Assembly (NCBI GenBank): GCA_965222215.1
Contig: OZ244931.1
Span: 3,472,001-3,536,000, forward strand
Source: JABJAG01 sp965222215
GTDB lineage: Bacteria > Pseudomonadota > Alphaproteobacteria > UBA6615
Direction: 5' to 3'
Length of the DNA stretch: 64,000 bases
Numbering within the stretch: the stretch's first letter is position 1; the number at the start of each line of letters is the position of its first letter. Shown piece after piece: positions 36,748 to 45,520 of the stretch. A program made the position numbers and the translations under genes. The notes beneath the pieces were generated by a model. That model had not been told where the DNA came from and searched no databases. It worked only from the letters and a program-made list of their open reading frames with translations.

Positions 36748-37482
36748 GTGTTTCATCGCTTCGCCAACCCTGCCCGTTTCTCGCGTATCGCCGCCGCCAT
36801 TCTGCCCTGGTCGGCCGCCGTCACCGTGCTTTTGTTCGCGGCGGGGATCTACTTCGCGCTGTTCGCCTCGCCCGCGGATTTTCAGCAGGGCGAGACCGTA
36901 CGCATCATGTACGTGCATGTACCTTCGGCGTGGATGGCGATGGCCTGTTACACGTTCATTGCCGTGATGAGTGCCGTCGCGCTGATCTGGAAACACCCGC
37001 TGGCCGATGTCGCCGCTCGTTCGGCGGCCCCGCTGGGCGCCGGGTTCACCATCATCGTGCTCGTGACCGGCAGCCTGTGGGGCAAGCCCACATGGGGGAC
37101 ATGGTGGGTGTGGGACGCGCGCCTGACGTCTGTCCTCGTCCTGTTTTTCCTGTATCTCGGGCATATCGCGCTGACCCATGCGTTCGACAACCCGCAGCGC
37201 GGTGCGCGCGCGGCAGCCGTGCTGGCGCTCGTCGGGTTCGTCAACGTGCCGATCATCAAATTCTCGGTCGACTGGTGGAACACGCTGCACCAGCCTGCGA
37301 GCGTCACCCGCCTCGACGCGCCCGCCATCGACCCGTCGATGCTCACACCGCTGCTGCTCATGGCGCTGGCGTTCATGCTGTACTTCGTAACCCTGCTGCT
37401 GCTGCGCATGCGCGCGGACCTCAATGCGGCGCGCACCCGCGCCCTGCGATTGTCCGCCGCGGAACACGCCACGTCATCGTGA
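36748..37482 (+). CDS. ccmC: Haem handling protein CcmC
   Basis: This 244-residue membrane protein has six hydrophobic segments and the haem-binding tryptophan-rich motif 'WGTWWVWDARLTS', with flanking histidines in 'MYVHVPSAWMAM' and 'WWNTLHQPAS'. It loads haem onto CcmE. The GTG at 36748 gives the usual family length and start ('FHRFANPARF'). A GTG at 36688 would add 20 residues. Confidence 0.92.
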   Translation: MFHRFANPARFSRIAAAILPWSAAVTVLLFAAGIYFALFASPADFQQGETVRIMYVHVPSAWMAMACYTFIAVMSAVALIWKHPLADVAARSAAPLGAGFTIIVLVTGSLWGKPTWGTWWVWDARLTSVLVLFFLYLGHIALTHAFDNPQRGARAAAVLALVGFVNVPIIKFSVDWWNTLHQPASVTRLDAPAIDPSMLTPLLLMALAFMLYFVTLLLLRMRADLNAARTRALRLSAAEHATSS

Positions 37483-37560
37483 TCCGCCGCGCGTTGCGAC
37501 GCTCGCGGGGGCGGACTATCAGGTGAGGGCCTTTTGCTTCGCATTCGCTGACCCTTCGCC

Positions 37561-37941
37561 ATGAACAAGTTTCTCGCCGTCGCCGTCGTCATCGTGTCCC
37601 TGATTGCCCCGGGAACCGCCGTCCACGCGCAGGACGCGGACCGCGGCGAAGACCTGTTCGAGCGCTGCGCGGCCTGCCACACCCTGAAAAAGGGCGGCGC
37701 CAACAAGGTCGGGCCGAACCTGTGGGGCCTCTTCGGGAGCACGGCAGGCCGCCGCGATACCGGCTTCGGCTACTCCCGCGCGATGCGGGAATCCGGCATC
37801 GTGTGGACCGAAATGTCTCTCTCCGCCTACCTGGAACGTCCGCGCGGTTTCATGCCGGGCACGCGGATGCTGTTCGCGGGCATGAAGAAAGCGGACCAGC
37901 GCCGCGATCTGATCGCTTACCTGAGAGCCGCAACGCGCTAG
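37561..37941 (+). CDS. Class I cytochrome c encoded inside the ccm operon
   Basis: This 126-residue protein has a signal peptide (cleavage near 'VHA/QDA'), the haem motif CAACH, 'GPNLWGLFGSTAG' and the methionine ligand segment 'PGTRMLFAGMKK'. It resembles mitochondrial-type cytochrome c2/c550. It should carry electrons in the periplasm, for example from the bc1 complex to an oxidase. Its place between ccmC and ccmD is unusual. The gap to ccmD is 149 bases. Confidence 0.9.
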   Translation: MNKFLAVAVVIVSLIAPGTAVHAQDADRGEDLFERCAACHTLKKGGANKVGPNLWGLFGSTAGRRDTGFGYSRAMRESGIVWTEMSLSAYLERPRGFMPGTRMLFAGMKKADQRRDLIAYLRAATR

Positions 37942-38090
37942 GTTTCCGGCATTCTGCGGCCTTTGGTCCCACTCCACACGAATGTGATTCGGGCTAACTG
38001 GGCATACGCGCGCGAGAAGGCTAAAAAAGGGGTATCGTCGTCAGCGTCTTGCCGCGCGTGGAACAGGACGGTCCGGAGAACGTGGAAGAC

Positions 38091-38282
38091 ATGTCAGAAT
38101 TCTTCAACATGGGCGGCTATGCGGCATTTGTCTGGCCGGCCCTCGGTTTCGCCGCCATCGTGCTTGCCGCGATGGCTGCCGCGAGCGTGTCCAAACTGCG
38201 CGCCAGCGAGCGCGCCCTGCAGGCGGCGGAAGCGCAGAGCCCAACCCGCCGCCGCCGTTCGACCGGAGAACCCGCCTCGTGA
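38091..38282 (+). CDS. ccmD: Haem exporter protein CcmD
   Basis: This 63-residue protein has the CcmD pattern: 'MGGYAAFVWPALGFAAIV', one membrane span, then a basic tail. It stabilises the CcmABC-CcmE complex. GGAAG lies just upstream of the ATG. The stop overlaps the GTG of ccmE. Confidence 0.9.
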   Translation: MSEFFNMGGYAAFVWPALGFAAIVLAAMAAASVSKLRASERALQAAEAQSPTRRRRSTGEPAS

Positions 38283-38734
38283 AACGCAAGCATCGCAGAC
38301 TGATGGTCGTCGGCGTTTCGCTCGGCCTTCTGGGCGCCGCCGCCGCGCTGGTTCTGACGGCGGTCGAGGACAGCCTCGTCTTTTTCTATACGCCGTCCGA
38401 CCTGGCCGAACGCGGCACGCCGCCCGAGAACGTGTTCCGGCTCGGCGGCCTCGTCGAGGAAGGAAGTGTGCGGACCGAAGGGGCGACCACTTATTTCCGC
38501 GTAACCGACCTGAACGAGGCGGTCCCGGCCAGTTATACCGGCGTCCTTCCGGACCTGTTCCGCCCTGGCCAGGGCGTCGTCGCGGAAGGCACGCTGGGCC
38601 CGAACGGGCAGTTCGTCGCCCGCGAGGTTCTCGCCAAGCATGACGAGAACTACATGCCCAAGGAAGTTGCCGACGCCTTGCGCGAGAGCGGGCAGTGGAA
38701 GCCCGGGGACAAGCCGGAGACACCGACGCAATGA
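38279..38734 (+). CDS. ccmE: Cytochrome c maturation haem chaperone CcmE
   Basis: This 151-residue protein has an N-terminal membrane anchor (about 8-27), an OB-fold domain and the covalent haem-binding histidine at 121 in 'VLAKHDENYMP' with the following Tyr125. It carries haem from CcmC to CcmF. The start is a GTG overlapping the ccmD stop, and its own stop overlaps the ccmF ATG. Confidence 0.95.
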   Translation: MKRKHRRLMVVGVSLGLLGAAAALVLTAVEDSLVFFYTPSDLAERGTPPENVFRLGGLVEEGSVRTEGATTYFRVTDLNEAVPASYTGVLPDLFRPGQGVVAEGTLGPNGQFVAREVLAKHDENYMPKEVADALRESGQWKPGDKPETPTQ

Positions 38735-40740
38735 TCGCCGAGATCGGACAGTTCGTCCTCATCCTCGCTTTCGTCCTGTCTGTCGTGCAGGCGACGTTTC
38801 CATTGTGGGGCGCGGCGCGCGGCGACGCCGCACTGATGACCCTCGCCGACCGGACCGCCATCGGACAGGCCGTCGCGCTGCTCATCGCCTTCGCGGCGCT
38901 GACACACGGCTTTGTCACGTCGGACTTCTCGCTGGCCATTGTCTTCCAGAACAGCCATTCGCTGAAGCCCATGCTCTACAAGGTGAGCGGCGTGTGGGGG
39001 AACCACGAAGGCTCCATGTTGCTTTGGGTTCTCGTGCTGGTCCTGTTCAGTGCCGCGGTTGCGCTGTTCGGGCGCAACCTGCCGCCGACCCTGCGCGCGC
39101 GCGTACTCGCCGTACAGGCGATGGTCGGCGGGGCGTTTCTGGCATTCATCATCTTCACCTCGAACCCTTTCGACCGGCTGGTACCGGCCCCGCCGGACGG
39201 CAACGGCCTGAACCCGCTGCTGCAGGACCCCGGCCTCGCCTTCCACCCGCCGCTGCTCTACCTCGGTTATGTCGGTTTCTCGATGGCGTTCTCGTTCGCC
39301 GTCGCGGCGCTCATCGAGGGCAAGGTCGACGCCGCCTGGGCGCGTTGGGTCCGGCCCTGGACGCTGGCCGCCTGGGCCTTCCTGACCGCGGGCATCGCAC
39401 TTGGGAGCTGGTGGGCCTACTACGAGCTCGGCTGGGGCGGCTGGTGGTTCTGGGATCCGGTGGAGAACGCCAGCTTCATCCCCTGGCTGTTCGGCACGGC
39501 GTTGCTGCATTCGGCGATCGTGGTCGAGAAGCGCGACGCGCTAAAAAGTTGGACGATCCTGCTGGCGATCCTGACCTTCTCGATGAGTCTGCTCGGCACG
39601 TTCCTCGTGCGCTCCGGCGTGCTGACATCGGTGCATGCGTTCGCCACCGACCCCGAGCGGGGTATTTTCATCTTGGCCATTCTGGCGGTCACCATCGGCG
39701 GCGCGCTGATCCTGTTCGCCTGGCGTGCACCCAACATGCAGGGCGGCGGGCTGTTCGCACCCGTCAGCCGCGAAGGCGCGCTTGTTGCGAACAACATGCT
39801 GCTGACGGTTGCGGCCGGCACGGTCCTTCTCGGCACCCTCTATCCGCTGATCATCGAGGCGCTGTCCGGCGGCGCGGACCGCGTGTCCGTGGGCCCGCCG
39901 TTCTTCAATGCCACCTTCGGCCCCATCATGGTGCCGCTGGTGATCCTCATGGCACTCGGGCCGATGCTCGCCTGGAAGCGCGGAGACCTGCGCGCGGTCG
40001 GGCACAAACTGGTCCCGGCCGCGATCGCAGCGATCGCAGCCATCGCCGCCACATTCATCCTCGTGCCCGACGGACCGGCCCTCGCGCCGTTTGCCATGGG
40101 CCTTGCGGCATGGCTCGCGGGCGGAACGATCGCCGAATGGAGCGGACGCATCAAGCTGTTCAGCGCGCCGCTGGCCGAGAGCCGCCGCCGGCTGTCCGGC
40201 CTGCCGCGCTCGGCGAGCGGCATGACACTGGCCCATCTGGGCCTGGCGATCATGATCGTCGGCATCACGGGCTCGTCGGCCTGGCGCGCCGAGCTGATCA
40301 CGACGCTCGCCGTGGGCGAAAGCGCGGAGGGCGCCGGGTACAACGTGACGCTGGCCGATGTGAGCCGCGGACGCGGCCCGAACTACAACTATGAGCGTGG
40401 CACCATCGTCGTCGCCGACGACGGCCGCGAGGTCGCGACCCTGATCGCCGAACGCCGCTTCTTCCCCGTCGCCAACCAGACAACGACCGAGGCCGGCATC
40501 AAGACAACATGGCTGGCGGACCTGTACGGGGTTATCGGCGAACGCGGCCGCACGCCCGAAACGGCGGACGAGTGGACCGTGCGGTTCTTCCTGAACCCGC
40601 TGGTCCCGTGGATCTGGCTCGGTGCGATGGTCATGTGCTTCGGCGGTTTCCTGTCCTTGACCGACCGGCGTCACCGTGTCGGCGCGCCGCGCCGCGCGAA
40701 ACCGGAACCGGCCCAGGCCGCGCCCGCGCCGGCCGAGTAG
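38731..40740 (+). CDS. ccmF: Cytochrome c haem lyase subunit CcmF
   Basis: This 669-residue membrane protein has many hydrophobic segments and the motif 'GWGGWWFWDPVENASFIPWL', the WWD domain of haem lyase subunits, with 'KVSGVWGNHEGSMLLW' before it. With CcmH it attaches haem to the CxxCH motif of apocytochromes in the periplasm. It is full length. Confidence 0.96.
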   Translation: MIAEIGQFVLILAFVLSVVQATFPLWGAARGDAALMTLADRTAIGQAVALLIAFAALTHGFVTSDFSLAIVFQNSHSLKPMLYKVSGVWGNHEGSMLLWVLVLVLFSAAVALFGRNLPPTLRARVLAVQAMVGGAFLAFIIFTSNPFDRLVPAPPDGNGLNPLLQDPGLAFHPPLLYLGYVGFSMAFSFAVAALIEGKVDAAWARWVRPWTLAAWAFLTAGIALGSWWAYYELGWGGWWFWDPVENASFIPWLFGTALLHSAIVVEKRDALKSWTILLAILTFSMSLLGTFLVRSGVLTSVHAFATDPERGIFILAILAVTIGGALILFAWRAPNMQGGGLFAPVSREGALVANNMLLTVAAGTVLLGTLYPLIIEALSGGADRVSVGPPFFNATFGPIMVPLVILMALGPMLAWKRGDLRAVGHKLVPAAIAAIAAIAATFILVPDGPALAPFAMGLAAWLAGGTIAEWSGRIKLFSAPLAESRRRLSGLPRSASGMTLAHLGLAIMIVGITGSSAWRAELITTLAVGESAEGAGYNVTLADVSRGRGPNYNYERGTIVVADDGREVATLIAERRFFPVANQTTTEAGIKTTWLADLYGVIGERGRTPETADEWTVRFFLNPLVPWIWLGAMVMCFGGFLSLTDRRHRVGAPRRAKPEPAQAAPAPAE

Positions 40741-40746
40741 CTCGCC

Positions 40747-41295
40747 ATGCGGCGCCTGGTTGTCATCATTCCCGTTGCGATCCTTGTGCTCCTTGTCGGC
40801 GTCATGGTGTCGCTGCTGACGAACTCGGAACGCAACGACAACCTGGCACGCCTGCCTTCGGCGTTGATCGACAAGCCCGTTCCCGGCTTCGCGCTGCCCC
40901 AGGTCGACCCGTCGGTACCCGGCGGCTTTGCGAGCGAGGACCTGAAGGGCGGGGTCAGCGTCATCAACGTGTTCGCCTCCTGGTGCGTGCCCTGCCTGGC
41001 TGAGCACCCGAACATCACGCGAATCGCGGAGGCCGGAATTCCGGTCTACGGCATCAACCACCGCGACCGGCCCGAAGCCGCCACCGAATGGCTGCGCCGA
41101 CACGGCAATCCCTATATCGCCGTCGGCGCGGACGCCGATGCCCGCGTGTCCCTCGAATGGGGCGTGACGGGCGTGCCCGAGACATTCATCGTCGATGCCG
41201 ACGGCGTGATCATCTACAAACACGTCGGCCCGGTGACCGACGACGCCCTGAAAGACCGGATCATGCCGAAACTGCGTGAGGCGGAGCGCGGATGA
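40747..41295 (+). CDS. ccmG: Thiol:disulphide interchange protein CcmG/DsbE
   Basis: This 182-residue protein has an N-terminal membrane anchor and a thioredoxin domain with active site WCVPC near 79-83 and the cis-proline segment 'GVPETFIVD'. It reduces apocytochrome or CcmH cysteines before haem attachment. Its stop overlaps the ccmH start. Confidence 0.94.
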   Translation: MRRLVVIIPVAILVLLVGVMVSLLTNSERNDNLARLPSALIDKPVPGFALPQVDPSVPGGFASEDLKGGVSVINVFASWCVPCLAEHPNITRIAEAGIPVYGINHRDRPEAATEWLRRHGNPYIAVGADADARVSLEWGVTGVPETFIVDADGVIIYKHVGPVTDDALKDRIMPKLREAERG

Positions 41296-41930
41296 AAATT
41301 TTCCTCGGGATGCTGACAATCGTTTTCGCCGCCGCGACAGCGCCGGGACCGGCGTTCGCCGTCCAGCCGGACGAGGTTCTCGACGATCCGGCGCTCGAAG
41401 CGCGCGCAAGAGATATATCCGCCGAGTTGCGCTGCGTGGTGTGCCAGAACCAGTCGATCGACGATTCCGATGCGGATATCGCGCGCGACCTTCGCCTGCT
41501 GGTGCGCGAGCGGCTCGTCGCCGGGGATAGTGACGAAGAGGTGGTCGATTTCGTCGTCGCGCGCTACGGGGACTTCGTGCTGCTGCGCCCGCCGTTCCAG
41601 CCTAATACCTATATGCTCTGGCTCGGCCCACCGTTCATGGCCGTGGTGATCGCCACCTTGTTCGTACTTTTCCTGCGCGCCTATCAGCGCCGGCGCACCG
41701 CGGGGCTCAGCCCCGAACCGCTCTCACCCGACGACCGGGCGGAACTCGACGCGCTCGTCGAGCGGATCGCGGCCAACACGCCGCCGGAGCAACCCCGGCG
41801 AAGCGAATTTCGCGCCGAATTGTCGGAAGGATTGCGCCCGCACGCCGATGACGGGGAGGCGGATAGCGACGAGGATCACGACGCCGAAGAGACTGCCGGA
41901 TCCGACGACCGGGATTCGCCACGCTCATGA
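41292..41930 (+). CDS. ccmH: Cytochrome c maturation protein CcmH with extended acidic tail
   Basis: This 212-residue protein has a signal peptide, the CcmH redox motif 'LRCVVCQNQSIDDS', 'ARYGDFVLLRPPF', and a membrane span near 115-135. The last 60 residues are an acidic tail (Asp/Glu-rich, ending 'DDRDSPRS') beyond the usual CcmH/CcmL length. It presents apocytochrome cysteines to the haem lyase. It overlaps ccmI by four bases. Confidence 0.92.
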   Translation: MKIFLGMLTIVFAAATAPGPAFAVQPDEVLDDPALEARARDISAELRCVVCQNQSIDDSDADIARDLRLLVRERLVAGDSDEEVVDFVVARYGDFVLLRPPFQPNTYMLWLGPPFMAVVIATLFVLFLRAYQRRRTAGLSPEPLSPDDRAELDALVERIAANTPPEQPRRSEFRAELSEGLRPHADDGEADSDEDHDAEETAGSDDRDSPRS

Positions 41931-43720
41931 CTCTCTGGATTGTTTTCGCGGCGGTGATCGCGCTCGCACTCGCCTGGATCGGCTGGCCGCTTCTACGCCC
42001 CAAGGCCATGAACGCGCACCGCGACGAGTACGACGCGGCCGTCTATGTCGACCAGCTGCAGGAGCTTGAGCGCGACCGGGCACGCGGGCTGATCGACGAG
42101 AGCCAGGCGGCGGCCGCGCGCATCGAGATCGAGCGCCGTCTGCTGGCTGCCGGGCGGGCGCAGGAACAGGGCACGGCGCGCGCCATGCGCCGCCCGGGAT
42201 TCGCCGCAATCGTCGCGGTCCTCGTACCCCTGCTCGCCGTGTTCCTGTATCTGGATCGTGGATCGCCCGGCCTGCCGAACCAGCCCTTCGCCGAACGCAC
42301 GCGCGATGCCGCGCCGGTGAACAGTGTCGTCGCCGCCGCGCGCGAGCGGCTGGCCGAGGCCGAGCGACGGACGCAGGCGGCCCCGGACGACCCGGACGCC
42401 TGGCTTAATCTCGGCCGATTCCAGCTCGTGACAGGTGAGATCGGAGGCGCGACGGCGTCTCTGGCGCGCGCTTTCGAGCTTAGCGCGGGCCGACCGGACG
42501 TGGCCTCGGCCTATGGCGAAGCCCTGTCGCGCCAGGCCGACGGCCTGGTGACACCCGAAGCCCGCCGGGCCTTCGAAACCGCCCTTGCCGGCAATCCCGG
42601 CGATCCCCGCGCAAGATATTTCCTCGCGCTGTCCGATTTCCAGGAAGGGCGCGAACAGCAGGCACTCGAAGCCTGGTCCGCGCTCGCGCGCAGCGCACCA
42701 CCCAACGCGCCCTGGCTGCCGACCGTGTTCGGCCGGGTCGCGGAAACCGCGCGCGCGCTGGGTGAAGACCCGGCCGACTGGTTGCCGCGCGCCCCGTCAC
42801 AGGTCGCCGGAGACGCACCGCGAGGCCCGAATGCCGACGACGTGGCCGCCGCACAGCAGATGGCGCCCGAGGAACGCATGGAGATGATCCGCGGCATGGT
42901 CGCCAACCTTGCCGCACGCCTCGAGGAGGAACCCGGGAACGTCGAGGGCTGGCGGCGGCTGGCGCGCTCCTACGAGGTGCTCGGCGACACGGCGGCATCG
43001 GCCGGGGCCTATTCCCGGGCGCTCGCCCTTCAACCGGATGACCCGGAAACATTGCTCTACGGCGCCATCGCCGCCGGTCAGCTCGGCGACGCCGACACAG
43101 CCGGCGAACGTTTCACGCGCCTGGGCGAGATCGTACCGCCGGGTACCGAAGTCCACAGCATCGTGACTGTCGCCGCGAACGCGATCGAGACCAACCCGCA
43201 AAATGTCACGACCATTTCGCAAGGTGTCGCCGACGCGGTTTCCGAACAACAGCCCGCCCCCGCACCATCCGTCCCCGCGCCATCCGTCCCCGCGCCGTCC
43301 GTCCCCGCGCCGGACGCAGCTCCGCAGGCGTCACGCGGCCCCGGCGCCGAGGACATCGCGGCGGCGCAGCAGATGTCGCCGGAAGACCGGACCGAGATGA
43401 TCCGCGGCATGGTCGAAGGCCTCGCCGCAAGGCTGGAAGACGAACCTGACGACGTCGAGGGATGGCGCCAGCTCGCGCGCTCGCGCGAAGTGCTGGGCGA
43501 ACCGGCGGCCGCGGCGCAAGCCTATACGCGGGCCCTCGCCCTCGAACCCGACCATCCGGAAACCCTTCTGCGCGGCGCCCTGGCGGCCGGTCAGCTCGGC
43601 GACCAGGAAACCGCCCGCGCCCGCTTCGTGCGCCTGCGCGATCTCGTGCCGCCGGACAGCGAGGTGCACACCATGGTCAGCGAGGCCATCGAGCGGATCG
43701 ACGCGGCCGGCAGCCGCTGA
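41927..43720 (+). CDS. ccmI: Cytochrome c maturation TPR protein CcmI with internal duplication
   Basis: This 597-residue protein starts with two membrane spans (about 3-22 and 90-108), as in CcmI, followed by TPR repeats ('DPDAWLNLGRFQLVTG' and similar). CcmI holds apocytochromes for the CcmFH lyase. Residues about 300-420 are repeated at about 471-597, both beginning 'GP-A-D-AAAQQM-PE'. The copies are joined by a proline-rich linker with APSVP repeats. Ordinary CcmI proteins are shorter. Confidence 0.9.
   Translation: MTLWIVFAAVIALALAWIGWPLLRPKAMNAHRDEYDAAVYVDQLQELERDRARGLIDESQAAAARIEIERRLLAAGRAQEQGTARAMRRPGFAAIVAVLVPLLAVFLYLDRGSPGLPNQPFAERTRDAAPVNSVVAAARERLAEAERRTQAAPDDPDAWLNLGRFQLVTGEIGGATASLARAFELSAGRPDVASAYGEALSRQADGLVTPEARRAFETALAGNPGDPRARYFLALSDFQEGREQQALEAWSALARSAPPNAPWLPTVFGRVAETARALGEDPADWLPRAPSQVAGDAPRGPNADDVAAAQQMAPEERMEMIRGMVANLAARLEEEPGNVEGWRRLARSYEVLGDTAASAGAYSRALALQPDDPETLLYGAIAAGQLGDADTAGERFTRLGEIVPPGTEVHSIVTVAANAIETNPQNVTTISQGVADAVSEQQPAPAPSVPAPSVPAPSVPAPDAAPQASRGPGAEDIAAAQQMSPEDRTEMIRGMVEGLAARLEDEPDDVEGWRQLARSREVLGEPAAAAQAYTRALALEPDHPETLLRGALAAGQLGDQETARARFVRLRDLVPPDSEVHTMVSEAIERIDAAGSR
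43261..43315 (+). repeat. 15-base tandem repeat coding the CcmI linker
   Basis: About three copies of a 15-base unit (CCATCCGTCCCCGCG-like) encode APSVP repeats between the two duplicated CcmI modules. Such repeats can change in number by slippage. Confidence 0.75.
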
Positions 43721-43722
43721 TT

Positions 43723-44145
43723 GTGGCCGACGCGCTCGCGCTCCTGCGTCTCGTGGCCGCGCTCCTGGTCGCGGCCGGTATCGTTTACGCCATCTATCGT
43801 GCCCTGCGCTGGCGATTCCCGAGGCTGGGTCCGCGCCGGGCCGGCCTGATCGTCGGCCTCGGCGTGGTGATCCTGGCGTCGATGTCGGCGAGCCTGCTTC
43901 GCACCGGGAACGCCACATGCCTTCAACATGAAAACAGCGTCCTGCTGCACGGCGAACGCGTGCTGCGTGTCGGCGACGAACGGACCGCGCGTCCTGCGCC
44001 GCCGCCGGGATCGGAACAGTATCTGCGCGTCGTGGAATCATGCCGGCTTCTTGTCGACCAATGTCCGTTCGACAAAATGGACGACACCGACATCCGCGCC
44101 CGCGCGACCTGCGCGAAAGCGCTCGCCGGCGCACCCCTGGGCTAG
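43723..44145 (+). CDS. Unknown two-span membrane protein with four cysteines, end of ccm operon
   Basis: I do not recognise this 140-residue protein. It starts at a GTG two bases after the ccmI stop. It has two hydrophobic segments (about 4-25 and 45-63) joined by an arginine-rich loop, then a C-terminal domain with four cysteines. The positive-inside rule puts the loop in the cytoplasm and the cysteine domain in the periplasm. Its place at the end of the ccm operon makes a thiol or cytochrome-related role possible, but this is inference only. Confidence 0.65.
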   Translation: MADALALLRLVAALLVAAGIVYAIYRALRWRFPRLGPRRAGLIVGLGVVILASMSASLLRTGNATCLQHENSVLLHGERVLRVGDERTARPAPPPGSEQYLRVVESCRLLVDQCPFDKMDDTDIRARATCAKALAGAPLG

Positions 44146-44175
44146 AAACGAAACGGGCCTCCCGAAGGAGGCCCG
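44146..44175 (-). terminator. Terminator of the OmpA-family gene
   Basis: CGGGCCTCC (44154-44162) and GGAGGCCCG (44167-44175) form a 9-bp stem with a four-base loop (TTCG on the minus strand). On the minus strand it is followed by TTTCGTTTC. It may also stop the ccm transcript. Confidence 0.8.
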
Positions 44176-44199
44176 CTCGTCAGTCATTGTCGGTCGGCG

Positions 44200-45123
44200 T
44201 TACCGGGTCGTCAGAGCGGTCACCTGCTCCGCGATCTCGACATCGCTCACGGCGACGATCTCGGCACGGCGGTTGAGCTGCTCACGCACCCCGTCACCCG
44301 TCTTCACGGCAGGCTCGGCCTCGCCCTTCGCGACGATTTCCATTTCGTCCAGCGTACGGACGTTCAGGCCCTGGCGGATCAACTCGGTCGACACCGCCTC
44401 GGCGCGACGCTCGGACAGCTGCTGGTTGTAAGTCATCGGACCAACCGTGTCCGTGTGACCCACGACCACCACGTCCTCGGTGTTCATCGCGCGCAGTTTG
44501 GCCACGAACGCGTCGATCTTGGCCTGGGCTTCAGGCTCGATCTCGGCCTCGTCGAAGTCGAAATAGACCGTCTCACGCGCGATCTCCTGCGTGATCATCG
44601 TCTTCGCGACCGGCTTCATGGCGTCCTCGAGCAGACCCATCGCGGTCCAGAATTCGGTCTTGCAGGCCGCGATATGGTTCGGCTGATGGCCTTCCTCCTG
44701 CTGCTCGACCCAGCAGTCGTACTTGGCCTGCGCATCGGCGGCGAGCGCCGGGTGGTTCGTGCGGCCGCCATTGTCCAGAGCCGTCAGAAGCTGCGCACGC
44801 GCGGCTTCGAGCTCGCTCAGATTCTGCTGGTCTTCGATACCCCAGGCTGCGGGCACATACGGCATCGGGGTCTTACCCTCGGCCGCCATGTTGGCCTTCG
44901 CCGCGTGGTTCTCGGCATCGTACCAGTCGTACATCTTGTCCCACTCGAAATTCACGAGCTTCTGGTACTCACGCGCCAGTTCAGCGTTGAACGAATCGCC
45001 GGTGACGGCGCGGTCCTTGATCTCGTAGACGTTGTCGAAAAACAGCGCGTTCGCGTTGCCGGCGCCCAGGGTGGTCGCCAGAGCAAACGGAGCGGCATAT
45101 GTAAGAGCTTTGCGGAGATTCAT
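44200..45123 (-). CDS. OmpA-family envelope protein
   Basis: This 307-residue protein has a signal peptide (cleavage near 'NANA/LFF'), a helical Trp- and Asn-rich middle region, and a C-terminal OmpA domain from about 190 ('VYFDFDEAEIEPEAQAKID', 'VVVGHTDTVG', 'LSERRAEAVSTEL'). The OmpA domain binds peptidoglycan. The middle region is not a beta-barrel, so this is a periplasmic linker protein more than a porin. Two cysteines in the middle region may form a disulphide. A terminator follows. Confidence 0.85.
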   Translation of the reverse strand: MNLRKALTYAAPFALATTLGAGNANALFFDNVYEIKDRAVTGDSFNAELAREYQKLVNFEWDKMYDWYDAENHAAKANMAAEGKTPMPYVPAAWGIEDQQNLSELEAARAQLLTALDNGGRTNHPALAADAQAKYDCWVEQQEEGHQPNHIAACKTEFWTAMGLLEDAMKPVAKTMITQEIARETVYFDFDEAEIEPEAQAKIDAFVAKLRAMNTEDVVVVGHTDTVGPMTYNQQLSERRAEAVSTELIRQGLNVRTLDEMEIVAKGEAEPAVKTGDGVREQLNRRAEIVAVSDVEIAEQVTALTTR

Positions 45124-45520
45124 CGTGATGTTCCTCCTGTTGCGTTTCGGATAAGCGCCGGCAGGGTCAACAAGGGCCTTCCGCCGGTCCGCCCGAACAC
45201 CCGATCAGTGTTCGTCCTGCCAAGCTGACCTATGGCCGTGTTTCCGGCCGGTGGTCGCTGCAGCTTTTAGTCCTAGAACGCGACACCCCGAATTCCGTTC
45301 GAATTTTTTCAGATTTTTTTCCTTTCGAAACAATGCGAAAGACACCCTGCTTATATAGGCAGGCGGGACTCGGACCGGGACACCGGCCCCTCAATTCGCC
45401 ACGCGACACAAATTATGCGACAATCTGACGCATATTTGCGTCGCGGTCCGGGTCGTCTCGGTGCCAGCACGTTACCGGAGTCGATCGGGTCTCGGCGCGT
45501 CCAGCAAGGAAGGCAAGCCG
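45124..45520. other. Intergenic region between the divergent OmpA and CBS genes
   Basis: This stretch of about 400 bases holds no convincing ORF. It contains T-rich runs (45305-45322) beside an inverted repeat CTTTCG/CGAAAG, an AT-rich TTATATAG segment inside CCTGC/GCAGG near 45350, and a perfect GACGCA-TATT-TGCGTC palindrome at 45427-45442 on the CBS gene side. The promoters of both flanking genes must lie here, but I cannot fix them. Confidence 0.6.
45427..45442. promoter_or_regulatory. Perfect 16-base palindrome upstream of the CBS gene
   Basis: GACGCA and TGCGTC flank TATT. It lies 79 bases before the CBS-protein ATG, where an operator could sit. The factor is unknown. Confidence 0.35.

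Noticed and set aside
39541..41409. 622-codon minus-strand ORF
   Set aside because: Antisense shadow of ccmF and ccmG.
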